Shown here: in pieces, positions 1-7,783 of the stretch | Layout: every line of letters begins with the position of its first letter | Numbering within the stretch: the first letter of the stretch is position 1 | Origin: Streptomyces sp. Ru71 | Lineage (GTDB): Bacteria > Actinomycetota > Actinomycetes > Streptomycetales > Streptomycetaceae | Assembly: GCF_002920535.1 (NCBI RefSeq) | Contig: NZ_PQSS01000011.1 | Span: 1 to 64,000, forward strand | DNA length: 64,000 nt | Direction: 5' to 3' | The notes under the pieces: generated by a model | The model's database searches: none | What the model was told of the DNA's origin: nothing | The model's input: the letters and a program-made list of their open reading frames with translations, nothing else | Translations under genes and position numbers: made by a program

Positions 1-1380
1 CGCACGGCTGCGCTCGCGCTCGCGGTCGCGGTCGGCGGAGCGGGACTCGTCACGGCGGCCACCACGGTCACCGCGCCCGCGGCCACCGCGGCCGCCCGGC
101 TCGCCCAGGTCCTCCAGGACCTCGGCGTCCAGACCGGCGCGGGTGCGCTCGGAGCGCGGCAGGGTGCCCTTCGTGCCCTCCGGGATGGAGAGGTCGCTGA
201 ACAGGTGCGGGGAGCTGGAGTACGTCTCCACCGGGTCGTTGAAGTCCAGCTCCAGCGCCTTGTTGATCAGCTGCCAGCGCGGGATGTCGTCCCAGTCGAC
301 CAGGGTGATCGCCGTACCCTTGGCGCCCGCGCGGCCGGTACGGCCCACCCGGTGCAGGTACGTCTTCTCGTCCTCGGGGGACTGGTAGTTGATGACGTGC
401 GTGACGCCCTCGACGTCGATGCCGCGCGCGGCGACGTCGGTGCACACGAGCACGTCGACCTTGCCGTTGCGGAAGGCGCGCAGCGCCTGCTCGCGGGCGC
501 CCTGGCCGAGGTCGCCGTGGACCGCGCCGGCCGCGAAGCCGCGGCGCTGGAGCTGCTCGGCGATGTCGGCGGCGGTGCGCTTGGTCCGGCAGAAGATCAT
601 TGCCAGCCCGCGGCCGTCGGCCTGCAGGATGCGGGCGACCATCTCCGGCTTGTCCATCGAGTGCGCGCGGTAGACGAACTGCTTGATGTTCGCGACCGTC
701 ACGCCCTCGTCGTCCGGCGCGGTGGCGCGGATGTGCGTGGGCCGGGACATGTAGCGGCGCGCGAGACCGATGACCGCGCCCGGCATGGTGGCCGAGAACA
801 GCATGGTCTGGCGCTTGGCCGGAAGCAGGTTGATGATCTTCTCGACGTCGGGCAGGAAGCCCAGGTCGAGCATCTCGTCGGCCTCGTCGAGGACCAGGGA
901 CTTGATGTGCTTCAGGTCCAGCTTCTTCTGGCCCGCCAGGTCGAGCAGGCGGCCCGGGGTGCCGACGACCACGTCGACGCCCTTCTTGAGGGCCTCGACC
1001 TGCGGCTCGTAGGCGCGGCCGCCGTAGATCGCCAGCACGCGCACGTTACGGACCTTGCCCGCCGTCAGCAGGTCGTTGGTGACCTGCGTGCACAGCTCAC
1101 GCGTGGGGACGACGACGAGCGCCTGGGGGGCGTCGGTGAGGGCCTCGGGGGCGGCCCGGCCGGCCTCGACGTCGGCGGGGACGGTGACACGCTCAAGGAG
1201 CGGAAGGCCGAAGCCGAGCGTCTTGCCGGTGCCGGTCTTGGCCTGGCCGATGACATCCGTGCCGGAGAGGGCGACGGGGAGGGTCATCTCCTGGATGGGG
1301 AAGGGGGTGATGATGCCGACGGCCTCCAGGGCCTCGGCGGTCTCGGGAAGGATTCCGAGCTCTCGGAACGTCGTAGTCAG
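1..1380 (-). CDS. DEAD-box ATP-dependent RNA helicase (C-terminus runs off the window)
   Basis: This is the first 460 codons of a DEAD-box RNA helicase, which unwinds RNA duplexes using ATP. Visible motifs are the Q motif (Q30), Walker A AKTGTGKT (residues 47-54), PTREL (92-96), DEAD near residue 163, SAT, and HRVGRTGRAG of the second RecA domain. The end seen here is a basic, RGG/RD-rich tail, as in RhlE/CsdA-type cold-shock helicases. The only plausible start for the conserved TTTFRELGIL N-terminus is CTG at 1380, preceded by a GA-rich RBS; no ATG or GTG lies in frame nearby. The gene is divergent from the ferritin-like gene across a 444-nt spacer. The family call is secure; the exact physiological role is not. 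Confidence 0.93.
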   Translation of the reverse strand, partial: MTTTFRELGILPETAEALEAVGIITPFPIQEMTLPVALSGTDVIGQAKTGTGKTLGFGLPLLERVTVPADVEAGRAAPEALTDAPQALVVVPTRELCTQVTNDLLTAGKVRNVRVLAIYGGRAYEPQVEALKKGVDVVVGTPGRLLDLAGQKKLDLKHIKSLVLDEADEMLDLGFLPDVEKIINLLPAKRQTMLFSATMPGAVIGLARRYMSRPTHIRATAPDDEGVTVANIKQFVYRAHSMDKPEMVARILQADGRGLAMIFCRTKRTAADIAEQLQRRGFAAGAVHGDLGQGAREQALRAFRNGKVDVLVCTDVAARGIDVEGVTHVINYQSPEDEKTYLHRVGRTGRAGAKGTAITLVDWDDIPRWQLINKALELDFNDPVETYSSSPHLFSDLSIPEGTKGTLPRSERTRAGLDAEVLEDLGEPGGRGGRGRGDRGGRRDESRSADRDRERERSRA

Positions 1381-1824
1381 GGTGCTGCCTCTTCTGTGTG
1401 CGCGGTGCGAGGCGAGCGCGGGGGTCGTGTCGGACCGTGCCGGGGACGTCGGCCGCCTTACGGAGAACCGCTCGGGCAAGCCGTAGGCACGGGACCTCTG
1501 CCGACGCTCGAAGCGCTCGTACCGCTGAGGGTGTCCCCCTCCGGGGCCGTACGCGTCCTGCCGTACGGTCGGGGAGGGCTGTCGGGTCGGAGCCGATCGG
1601 GCCACCGACCGGGCATCCTCATACGTGCGGCCCGTCGAGACACGTCGGAATGCAACCGAGTATTCGGCAGGCGCATTACCACCATACCCCGGATCGACGC
1701 ACACGCGATGGCCGATTCGGTCACGTTGTGGTCGTCACACTGGCCGGGCGGCTCTCGGCGGCGCCGCCGCCACAGTGGTGACCAGGGCCTTCCCTCGTGC
1801 GGCGAGCGGGCTATTGTGCGCTGC
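1381..1824. other. Intergenic spacer between divergent genes
   Basis: I find no convincing gene in these 444 nt. The region must hold the promoter and 5' leader of the helicase (minus strand) and the promoter of the ferritin-like gene (plus strand). TATTGT at 1812-1817 lies 7 nt before that gene's ATG, as expected for a leaderless transcript. Several GC-rich inverted segments around 1525-1580 could fold in a long helicase leader, which would fit the leader-based control known for some cold-shock helicases. That last point is inference. Confidence 0.5.
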
Positions 1825-2562
1825 ATGACGAGCTCTGACAAGCCTGACCACGCCTCCGACGCACCCACCGGGGTCGCCGCCCAGGACTGGGCGACGGCCT
1901 CCGCCGAACCGCAGTACCGGGCCGCCGTCGTGGACCTGCTCGGCGCGCTCGCCTACGGCGAGCTGGCGGCGTTCGAGCGGCTGGCGGAGGACGCCAAGCT
2001 GGCGCCCACGCTGGCGGACAAGGCGGAGCTGGCCAAGATGGCGTCGGCCGAGTTCCACCACTTCGAGCGGCTGCGCGACCGGCTCACCGAGATCGGTGCC
2101 GACCCGACGCAGGCCATGGAGCCGTTCGTCGCCGCGCTCGACGGCTTCCACAAGCAGACGGCACCCTCGGACTGGCTGGAGGGCCTGGTGAAGGCGTACG
2201 TCGGCGACTCCATCGCCAGCGACTTCTACCGGGAGGTCGCCGCCCGCCTCGACTCCGACACGCGCTCGCTGGTGCTGGCCGTGCTGGACGACACCGGGCA
2301 CGCCGGCTTCGCCGTCGACCGGGTGCGCGCCGCGATCGAGGCCGACCCGCGTGTCGGCGGGCGCCTGGCGCTGTGGGCGCGGCGTCTGATGGGCGAGGCG
2401 CTGTCGCAGTCCCAGCGCGTGGTCGCCGACCGGGACGCGCTGTCGACGATGCTCGTGGGCGGGGTCGCGGACGGGTTCGACCTCGCGGAGGTCGGGAAGA
2501 TGTTCTCTCGGATCACCGAGGCGCACACCAAGCGGATGGCTGCGCTGGGCCTCGCGGCCTGA
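1825..2562 (+). CDS. Ferritin-like fold protein, MiaE-like family
   Basis: This 245-residue protein resembles the actinobacterial family related to tRNA-(ms2io6A)-hydroxylase (MiaE_2), which has a ferritin-like di-iron four-helix fold. Candidate metal ligands are the glutamates in the ELAAFERLAED helix, the EFHHFER segment (ExxH pattern), and a later acidic/His helix (YREV, then DDTGHAGF). The start is ATG 1825 because TATTGT (1812-1817) lies 7 nt upstream, as in leaderless genes, and the conserved protein begins there. The same frame stays open upstream, but that part is antisense to the helicase. The substrate is unknown; a tRNA-modifying role is only a family-level guess. Confidence 0.85.
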   Translation: MTSSDKPDHASDAPTGVAAQDWATASAEPQYRAAVVDLLGALAYGELAAFERLAEDAKLAPTLADKAELAKMASAEFHHFERLRDRLTEIGADPTQAMEPFVAALDGFHKQTAPSDWLEGLVKAYVGDSIASDFYREVAARLDSDTRSLVLAVLDDTGHAGFAVDRVRAAIEADPRVGGRLALWARRLMGEALSQSQRVVADRDALSTMLVGGVADGFDLAEVGKMFSRITEAHTKRMAALGLAA

Positions 2563-2619
2563 CCCCGGGTTCGCTTCGTGGGGGGTGGTTGCGGGGAGTT
2601 GTGCGGCTGCGGGTGTGTT

Positions 2620-2698
2620 GTGGCTGGCCGCGCAGTTCCCCGCGCCCCTTGGACTCCGGCTTCGCCGTCGTCCTGCGGCTTCGGCTTCGCCGTCGTCC
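2620..2698. repeat. Streptomyces-type dispersed repeat plus a 17-bp direct repeat
   Basis: The segment 2620-2650 contains the motif CGCGCAGTTCCCCGCGCCCC, which from memory recurs between genes in many Streptomyces genomes. Just downstream, CGGCTTCGCCGTCGTCC occurs twice (2657-2673 and 2682-2698, 25-bp period). The element lies between convergent gene ends and may act in termination or simply be a mobile-like repeat. No coding content is seen. Confidence 0.55.
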
Positions 2699-2705
2699 CG
2701 TCGGC

Positions 2706-2975
2706 TTACGCCGTTGCTGATCGTCGACGGAGGCGGCCTGCGGGGCGCAGGAGGAGGGACAGGGACGCCGCCGAGACGATCGCAGCGCCGATCAGGCTCG
2801 GCAGGACGCTGCCGGGGCCGAGGGCGCTGTGGGTGACGAAGTCGCCGAAGAGGCCCCCGGCGACGCCCGTCGCGAGGACCAGCGCGCGGGCCGGCAGCCG
2901 GTGGGACAGGCGGTGCAACGCCGCCCACGCCATGACGAGACCGAGCACGGCCGAGCCGAGTGCTTCGAAGATCAT
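2706..2975 (-). CDS. Small integral membrane protein
   Basis: An 89-residue hydrophobic protein with about three membrane segments (roughly residues 4-20, 30-48 and 58-78) and a basic RLRRRS C-terminus, likely cytoplasmic. The start is ATG 2975, preceded by a strong GGGAGGGA ribosome-binding site. A longer frame continues upstream but lacks coding character. It is convergent with the ferritin-like gene and upstream of the DUF3107 gene on the same strand. I do not recognise a functional family; it looks like a conserved hypothetical Streptomyces membrane protein. Confidence 0.7.
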   Translation of the reverse strand: MIFEALGSAVLGLVMAWAALHRLSHRLPARALVLATGVAGGLFGDFVTHSALGPGSVLPSLIGAAIVSAASLSLLLRPAGRLRRRSATA

Positions 2976-3118
2976 CGCGGGTCCCTCCCAGACGGCCGGA
3001 CACTGCACCAGGGTCATGCCCACCTGGTACCAAGGTCGTAGCCCGTCATACCCGTGACCTGCGGAATCCAATCCTCGACTGTGGAGTCGCTGTGCTCCGT
3101 CCGTGAAGAGGGAACACG

Positions 3119-3155
3119 GGAGGGGGCCGGCGGTTCGACACCGCCGGCCCCCTCC
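3119..3155. terminator. GC-rich stem-loop terminator
   Basis: A perfect 16-bp stem with a TCGAC loop sits just beyond the stop of the DUF3107 gene (minus strand). There is no U-tract, which is common for Streptomyces terminators. Confidence 0.7.
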
Positions 3156-3180
3156 GGTACACATCCGCTGCGCGGCGCCT

Positions 3181-3408
3181 CTACAGCGCGCCGAAGCCCA
3201 CCTTGCGCGGGGCCGGCTCACCGATCTCCACATAGGCGAGGCGGTCGGCCGGGACCAGGATCCTGCGGCCGTGCTCGTCCACGAGGCTCAGCAGCTGTGC
3301 CTTGCCGGCCAGCGCCTCGGACACCGCCCGCTCGACCTCCTCGGCACTCTGACCGCTCTCCAGAACGATCTCGCGGGGCGCGTGCTGCACGCCGATCTTG
3401 ACCTCCAC
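3181..3408 (-). CDS. DUF3107 family protein
   Basis: A 75-residue cytoplasmic protein of the actinobacterial DUF3107 family, recognised from the N-terminal VEVKIGVQ..PREIVLESGQSAEE and the C-terminal LAYVEIG..VGFGAL pattern. The start is GTG 3408, with a GGAGGG ribosome-binding site about 8 nt upstream. An upstream in-frame extension (to 3465) has no RBS and is not conserved in the family as I remember it. It lies between two stem-loops and is transcribed in the same direction as the TetR gene upstream. Function is unknown. Confidence 0.88.
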   Translation of the reverse strand: MEVKIGVQHAPREIVLESGQSAEEVERAVSEALAGKAQLLSLVDEHGRRILVPADRLAYVEIGEPAPRKVGFGAL

Positions 3409-3519
3409 GGCTATGTCCCTCCGACGGTCAGTGAAGTGCGCGACCTTCCGCGCCGTACCCAGCACACATTAGCCCGGTGAGGGGACCCGCACGCTCCGCG
3501 CCGGGCACGCCAACAGCGA

Positions 3520-3551
3520 ACAGCCGACGGGAACAAACTCCCGTCGGCTGT
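3520..3551. terminator. Stem-loop between TetR and DUF3107 genes
   Basis: A 12-bp perfect stem (ACAGCCGACGGG and its complement) with an 8-nt A-rich loop lies just downstream of the TetR stop codon. It probably ends the TetR transcript. Confidence 0.7.
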
Positions 3552-3575
3552 CACACGGCCCCAGGCCGGGGTGGA

Positions 3576-4220
3576 TCAGTGGTGCTGCTCGGTGCCGTGC
3601 AGCGGGAAGCCGGCGATGCCGCGCCAGGCGAGCGAGGTCAGCAGCTGCACCGCCTGCTCGCGCGGCACGCTGCGGTCGCTGTGCAGCCAGGAGCGGGCCA
3701 CCACCTGGGCGAGGCCGCCGAGGCCGCTGGCCAGCAGCATCGACTCCGCGCGCGAGAGACCGGTGTCCTCGGCGATGACGTCGCAGATCGCCTCGGCGCA
3801 CTCGTTGGTGACCTTGTCGACGCGCTCGCGCACCGCGGGCTCGTTCGTCAGGTCCGACTCGAAGACCAGACGGAACGCGCCGCCGTCGTCCTCGACGTAG
3901 GCGAAGTAGGCGTCCATGGTCGCCCGTACGCGCTGCTTGTTGTCGGTGGTCGACGCGAGCGCGCCCCGCACGGACTGGATCAGCGACTCGCAGTGCTGGT
4001 CCAGCAGGGCGAGGTAGAGGTCGAGCTTGCCCGGGAAGTGCTGGTAGAGCACCGGCTTGCTGACGCCGGCGCGCTCGGCGATGTCGTCCATCGCGGCGGC
4101 GTGGTAGCCCTGCGCCACGAAGACTTCCTGGGCGGCGCCCAGCAGCTGGTTCCGTCGGGCACGGCGCGGCAGGCGCGTACCTCGCGGGCGTGCCGCCTCT
4201 GTCTGCTCGATGGCTGTCAC
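3576..4220 (-). CDS. TetR/AcrR family transcriptional regulator
   Basis: A 214-residue TetR-family repressor. The N-terminal helix-turn-helix is clear: AAQEVFVAQGYHAAAMDDIAERAGVS followed by the recognition-helix hallmark KPVLYQHFPGKLDLY, at about residues 30-75. The ligand-binding C-domain is all-helical. The start is GTG 4220 with GGGAGGC just upstream; an upstream ATG (4244) is in frame but less well placed. TACGAT at 4264-4269 (minus-strand sense) is a likely -10, and the nearby GGTTACCGAAAAGTA could be an operator. Its target is unknown; the neighbours on this strand are small conserved genes, so it may regulate itself. Confidence 0.9.
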   Translation of the reverse strand: MTAIEQTEAARPRGTRLPRRARRNQLLGAAQEVFVAQGYHAAAMDDIAERAGVSKPVLYQHFPGKLDLYLALLDQHCESLIQSVRGALASTTDNKQRVRATMDAYFAYVEDDGGAFRLVFESDLTNEPAVRERVDKVTNECAEAICDVIAEDTGLSRAESMLLASGLGGLAQVVARSWLHSDRSVPREQAVQLLTSLAWRGIAGFPLHGTEQHH

Positions 4221-4408
4221 GCCGCCTCCCAAAGTCGTCCACATGCGGTGTGCGCCGCGCCGCCATCGTACTTTTCGGTAACCCGGGTGTGCGCGGTGCG
4301 AGCGCAGAATTTCACGGACCGGACGGTGACGAAAGTCGGGGAAAGGGTTTCAAAACGGTCCCGAGCGGGCAAAAAACGGCCTCTCTCCAGCTCAGCGCGG
4401 TGCCGGGG

Positions 4409-4633
4409 TCAGCGGTAGTCGTCCTCGTCGAGCGAGACGACGCGCGCCTGCTCGATCAGGTCGGCCTCGTTCGCCCGCGCCGGGTCCACGCCGGTCAGGG
4501 GGTCGTCGCGGTCGGGCGCGACGGCCGCCTGCTGCTCGGCGGCGTCCGCGTCGGGCGCCTCGACGTCGTGCTCCGCGGCACCCTCTTCCTCGATCTCCTC
4601 GAACGTCTCGGGGTCGGTGGGGTCGAAGGCCAT
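4409..4633 (-). CDS. Small acidic conserved protein
   Basis: A 74-residue, very acidic protein (many Glu and Asp, about 19 Ala) with no membrane segment and no cysteine. The start is ATG 4633 after a good AGGGAGGG-type ribosome-binding site (complement of ccctcc at 4636-4645). It ends with the motif LIEQARVVSLDEDDYR, which I recall from short actinobacterial proteins of unknown function. It is divergent from the alpha/beta hydrolase. No function is proposed. Confidence 0.75.
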   Translation of the reverse strand: MAFDPTDPETFEEIEEEGAAEHDVEAPDADAAEQQAAVAPDRDDPLTGVDPARANEADLIEQARVVSLDEDDYR

Positions 4634-4888
4634 GGAGGGCTCCCTTCCTAAGAACGTCCCTGGAAAGAACGGGGGTCACACCCGGGTGCCCACTCCCTGA
4701 GCGTAGGAGACACCCGATCCGGACGCCATGCCATACGCGCGGGTGCGTGACGGAGCCCGCACGCGCGCGTGCGGAACGGATCCGGGTCCGGCTCACCCTT
4801 GAGGGGCCGTGTGCCCCTTGGGTTCCCGGTGACCCCTGTGATGCCGAACACGTGAACCAACTGCGTGATCGTCTCGTAACATTGCCGC

Positions 4889-5899
4889 ATGTCTTCGACC
4901 GAGCTGCCGTCCGTGCCGCCCACCGACCTTTCCCCGAAGGCGGCATCCGTCAGGGTCGCGGAGGGCGAGCGGCTGAAGTCGGTCGGACTGCCCGGCATCA
5001 CGCTCACGGTGCGCTCACGGCCCCCCGCCGAGGAGGGGCTGCCGCCCGCGCTGTACGTCCACGGGCTCGCCGGTTCCTCGCAGAACTGGTCCTCGCTCAT
5101 GGCCGAGCTGGACGGCGTCGTGGACAGCGAGGCCCTGGACCTGCCGGGCTTCGGCGACTCGCCGCCACCGGACGACGGCGACTACTCCGTCACCGGGCAC
5201 GCGCGCGCCGTGATCCGTTACCTCGACGCCTCCGGACGCGGACCCGTCCACCTGTTCGGCAACTCCCTCGGCGGCGCCGTCTCCACGCGCGTAGCCGCGC
5301 TGCGCCCCGACCTGGTCCGCACGCTCACCCTCGTCTCGCCCGCGCTGCCGGAGCTGCGCGTCCAGCGCACCGCCGTGCCGACGGCCCTGCTGGCCGTGCC
5401 CGGCATGGCCGCGCTGTTCACCCGGCTGACCCGGGAGTGGACGGCCGAGCAGCGGGTCCGCGGCTCGATGGCCCTGTGCTACGGCGACCCCGCGCGCGTG
5501 TCGCCGCAGGCGTTCCGGGACGCGGTCGACGAGCTGGAGCGGCGCATGCGGCTGCCGTACTTCTGGGACGCGATGGCCCGCTCCGCGCGCGGGATCGTCG
5601 ACGCCTACACGCTGGGCGGCCAGCACGGGCTGTGGCGCCAGGCCGCCCGGGTCCTCGCGCCCACGCTGCTCGTCTACGGCGGCCGGGACAAGCTCGTCGG
5701 CTTCCGCATGGCTCACAAGGCGGCGCGCACCTTCCGCGACGCGCGGCTGGTGACGCTGCCGGACGCCGGGCACGTGGCGATGATGGAGTATCCGGAGGCG
5801 GTGGCCGCCGCGTTCCGCGAGCTGCTGACCGACGTGACCGGTCCGGGTGCCGGTACCGTCGCCGAGTCCGAGTCCGAATCCGCGAGCCAGGGGAGCTGA
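4889..5899 (+). CDS. Alpha/beta hydrolase
   Basis: A 336-residue cytoplasmic alpha/beta-hydrolase fold protein. It has the oxyanion-hole motif YVHGLAGSSQNW (residues 56-67), the nucleophile elbow GNSLGG with Ser126, an acid residue in LLVYGGRDKLVG and the catalytic His in DAGHVAMMEYP. The substrate cannot be told from sequence. The start is ATG 4889; TAACAT at 4877-4882 stands 6 nt before it, suggesting leaderless transcription. The stop is 8 nt before the DUF3152 gene, so the two are probably co-transcribed. The C-terminus is a short Glu/Ser-rich tail. Confidence 0.92.
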   Translation: MSSTELPSVPPTDLSPKAASVRVAEGERLKSVGLPGITLTVRSRPPAEEGLPPALYVHGLAGSSQNWSSLMAELDGVVDSEALDLPGFGDSPPPDDGDYSVTGHARAVIRYLDASGRGPVHLFGNSLGGAVSTRVAALRPDLVRTLTLVSPALPELRVQRTAVPTALLAVPGMAALFTRLTREWTAEQRVRGSMALCYGDPARVSPQAFRDAVDELERRMRLPYFWDAMARSARGIVDAYTLGGQHGLWRQAARVLAPTLLVYGGRDKLVGFRMAHKAARTFRDARLVTLPDAGHVAMMEYPEAVAAAFRELLTDVTGPGAGTVAESESESASQGS

Positions 5900-5907
5900 G
5901 GCGCGAC

Positions 5908-7557
5908 GTGGGACGCCACAGCAGGCGGGGGCCCGCGCCGAAGAAGGCGCCTGGCGATACCAACGGGACGGCGGGGGCGGGACGCCCGTCGGCGCCGGTT
6001 CCGCAGCCACCGATGCCACAGCTTCCGGACGATCCGGCGGGGTGGGGTGGCGAAGGGGTGCCTGGGCCTGGCGGGTTCGGGTATCCGCAGGGGGCGCCGG
6101 GGGCGGCCTTCCCCCAGGGGGCGCCGACGCGGGGCATGCCCCGGCGGCCGGACGGCACTCCGGCCCACGGTGTGCCCCGGTTCCCGGACGGCACACCGGC
6201 GCGTGGAGTGCCGAGGTTCTCCGACGGCACGCCTGCTCATGGTGTGCCGAGGTTCCCTGACGGCACGCCCGCTCATGGCGTCCCGAGGTTCCCCGACGGC
6301 ACCCCCGCTCACGGTGTCCCCCGGGTGCGGGGCGGGCATCCGGAGCAGCGGGAAGCAGGCGGTGGCTGGGGCGACGTGAGCGCAGCGCCCGGCGCGGCAG
6401 GATCCGCGCGGCCCGCGGGGCAGCAGACCGCCGGCGTTCCCATTCCGCGGCAGCGGCGGGCACCGCAGGGCGGGCCGCGTCAGGAGTACCTGGACGCCTT
6501 CGAGGGCCTCGACGGCGCCCGTCGCGACCGCGACGACGTCTTCACCCCGTTCCGCCCCGGTACCGGACCCGATCCGTCCACCGACCCGGACACCGGCACA
6601 GCCACCGGCAGCGGCACGGGTGCCGGCAACAGAGCCGCGCCGCCCCACGCCGCGAGCGCCCATCCCGGCACCACCGTCCCCCGGCCCGCCGCCGCCCCGC
6701 CCGGCACCGGCGCCGACGGGGCCGGCCTCGCGGGCGACGACCTGCCCGCGCGCCCCAAGAGCGGCAAGGGCCGCACCTTCACCGGCATCGCGGCCGCCGC
6801 CGTGACCACCGTGCTCGCCGTCGTCGTGGCCGGCCAGGTCACCGGCGACCACGACGGCGGCGTACACGCGCAGTCGGCCTCCGACCAGGCGCGCGACGCC
6901 CGGGACTCCGCCTCGCGCGGCGAGGGCAGGCCCAGCCAGTCCACGCCGGCCGCGCCGCTGACGTACGAGCAGAAGATGGCGCGGAAGTACCCGCTCAGCG
7001 CCACCCTCAAGGGCCCGGGGGCCTTCGACGCGGTGCCCGGCGTCGCGAAGGCGCCGGGGCACGGCCAGAAGTACACCTACCGCGTGGACGTCGAGCAGGG
7101 CCTCGGCCTCGACGGTGCGCTGTTCGCGGAGGCCGTGCAGAAGACGCTCAACGACCCCCGCAGCTGGGCCCACGGCGGCGCCCGCACCTTCGAGCGCGTC
7201 TACTCCGGCAAGCCCGACTTCGTCATCACGCTCGCCAGCCCCGGCACCACCGCCGCCTGGTGCGCCAAGTCCGGCCTGGACACCACGGAGGACAACGTCT
7301 CCTGCGACTCGGCCGCCACCGAGCGCGTGATGATCAACGCCTACCGGTGGGCGCAGGGTTCCCCGACCTACGGCGACCAGATCCACGCCTACCGGCAGAT
7401 GCTGATCAACCACGAGGTCGGCCACCGTCTCGGCCACGGTCACGTCACCTGCGACAAGGACGGCGAACTGGCCCCGGTCATGCAGCAGCAGACCAAGTTC
7501 CTGGACCACGACGGAATCCACTGCCGGCCCAACCCCTGGCCGTACCCCGCCACCTGA
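5908..7557 (+). CDS. Membrane-anchored DUF3152 zincin-like protein
   Basis: A 549-residue protein. The N-terminal 280 residues are a Pro/Gly-rich cytoplasmic segment containing five 12-residue repeats (about residues 76-135); a single membrane segment follows (about 291-310, TFTGIAAAAVTTVLAVVVAG); then an extracytoplasmic DUF3152 domain. That domain carries H502-E503-V-G-H506-R-L-G509-H-G-H512, a full metzincin HExxHxxGxxH zinc motif, plus cysteines likely paired outside the cell. This predicts a surface metalloprotease, though proteolysis by DUF3152 is not established to my knowledge. The start is GTG 5908, 8 nt after the hydrolase stop. The frame is open far upstream, but that region overlaps the hydrolase. 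Confidence 0.88.
   Translation: MGRHSRRGPAPKKAPGDTNGTAGAGRPSAPVPQPPMPQLPDDPAGWGGEGVPGPGGFGYPQGAPGAAFPQGAPTRGMPRRPDGTPAHGVPRFPDGTPARGVPRFSDGTPAHGVPRFPDGTPAHGVPRFPDGTPAHGVPRVRGGHPEQREAGGGWGDVSAAPGAAGSARPAGQQTAGVPIPRQRRAPQGGPRQEYLDAFEGLDGARRDRDDVFTPFRPGTGPDPSTDPDTGTATGSGTGAGNRAAPPHAASAHPGTTVPRPAAAPPGTGADGAGLAGDDLPARPKSGKGRTFTGIAAAAVTTVLAVVVAGQVTGDHDGGVHAQSASDQARDARDSASRGEGRPSQSTPAAPLTYEQKMARKYPLSATLKGPGAFDAVPGVAKAPGHGQKYTYRVDVEQGLGLDGALFAEAVQKTLNDPRSWAHGGARTFERVYSGKPDFVITLASPGTTAAWCAKSGLDTTEDNVSCDSAATERVMINAYRWAQGSPTYGDQIHAYRQMLINHEVGHRLGHGHVTCDKDGELAPVMQQQTKFLDHDGIHCRPNPWPYPAT
6133..6324 (+). repeat. Tandem 36-bp coding repeats (12-residue units)
   Basis: Five consecutive 36-bp units encode GVPRFPDGTPAH and close variants (GMPRRPDGTPAH, GVPRFPDGTPAR, GVPRFSDGTPAH, then two identical copies), followed by a partial GVPR unit. 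They lie in the disordered cytoplasmic part of the DUF3152 protein. The last copies are nearly identical at the DNA level, so copy number probably varies between strains. Confidence 0.9.
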
Positions 7558-7669
7558 CCCGGGCAGGCATCGTCGTACCGGCGCGACGCATGACGTTTCG
7601 CAACCGCGTGATCTCCTAGCGCGACCGAACGCGACCCGCGCGGGAAAGTTACGACCGTTCACCCCTTTT

Positions 7670-7703
7670 GGTGGTGCGACGGACAACCGTCCGTCGCACC
7701 ACC
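7670..7703. terminator. Strong stem-loop upstream of the polysaccharide operon
   Basis: A 14-bp perfect stem (GGTGGTGCGACGGA and its complement, 6-nt loop) lies 112 nt after the DUF3152 stop and 80 nt before the glycosyltransferase start. It most likely ends the upstream transcript. No other gene is seen in 7558-7783. Confidence 0.65.
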
Positions 7704-7783
7704 GCCTTGTCCGCATACGTTCGTCCCGCTGCGAGCCGCCGGACAGGCGGCGGCTCCCCACCTGGGAGATCGGGGGTGTACGC

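Noticed and set aside
205-1824. Plus-strand open frame continuing upstream of the ferritin-like gene
   Set aside because: It is antisense to the clearly coding DEAD-box helicase and has repetitive Asp/Val/Gly/Leu composition typical of a GC-rich shadow frame.
1735-3033. 432-codon minus-strand open frame
   Set aside because: Antisense to the ferritin-like gene; low-complexity Arg/Val/Gly composition and no ribosome-binding site.
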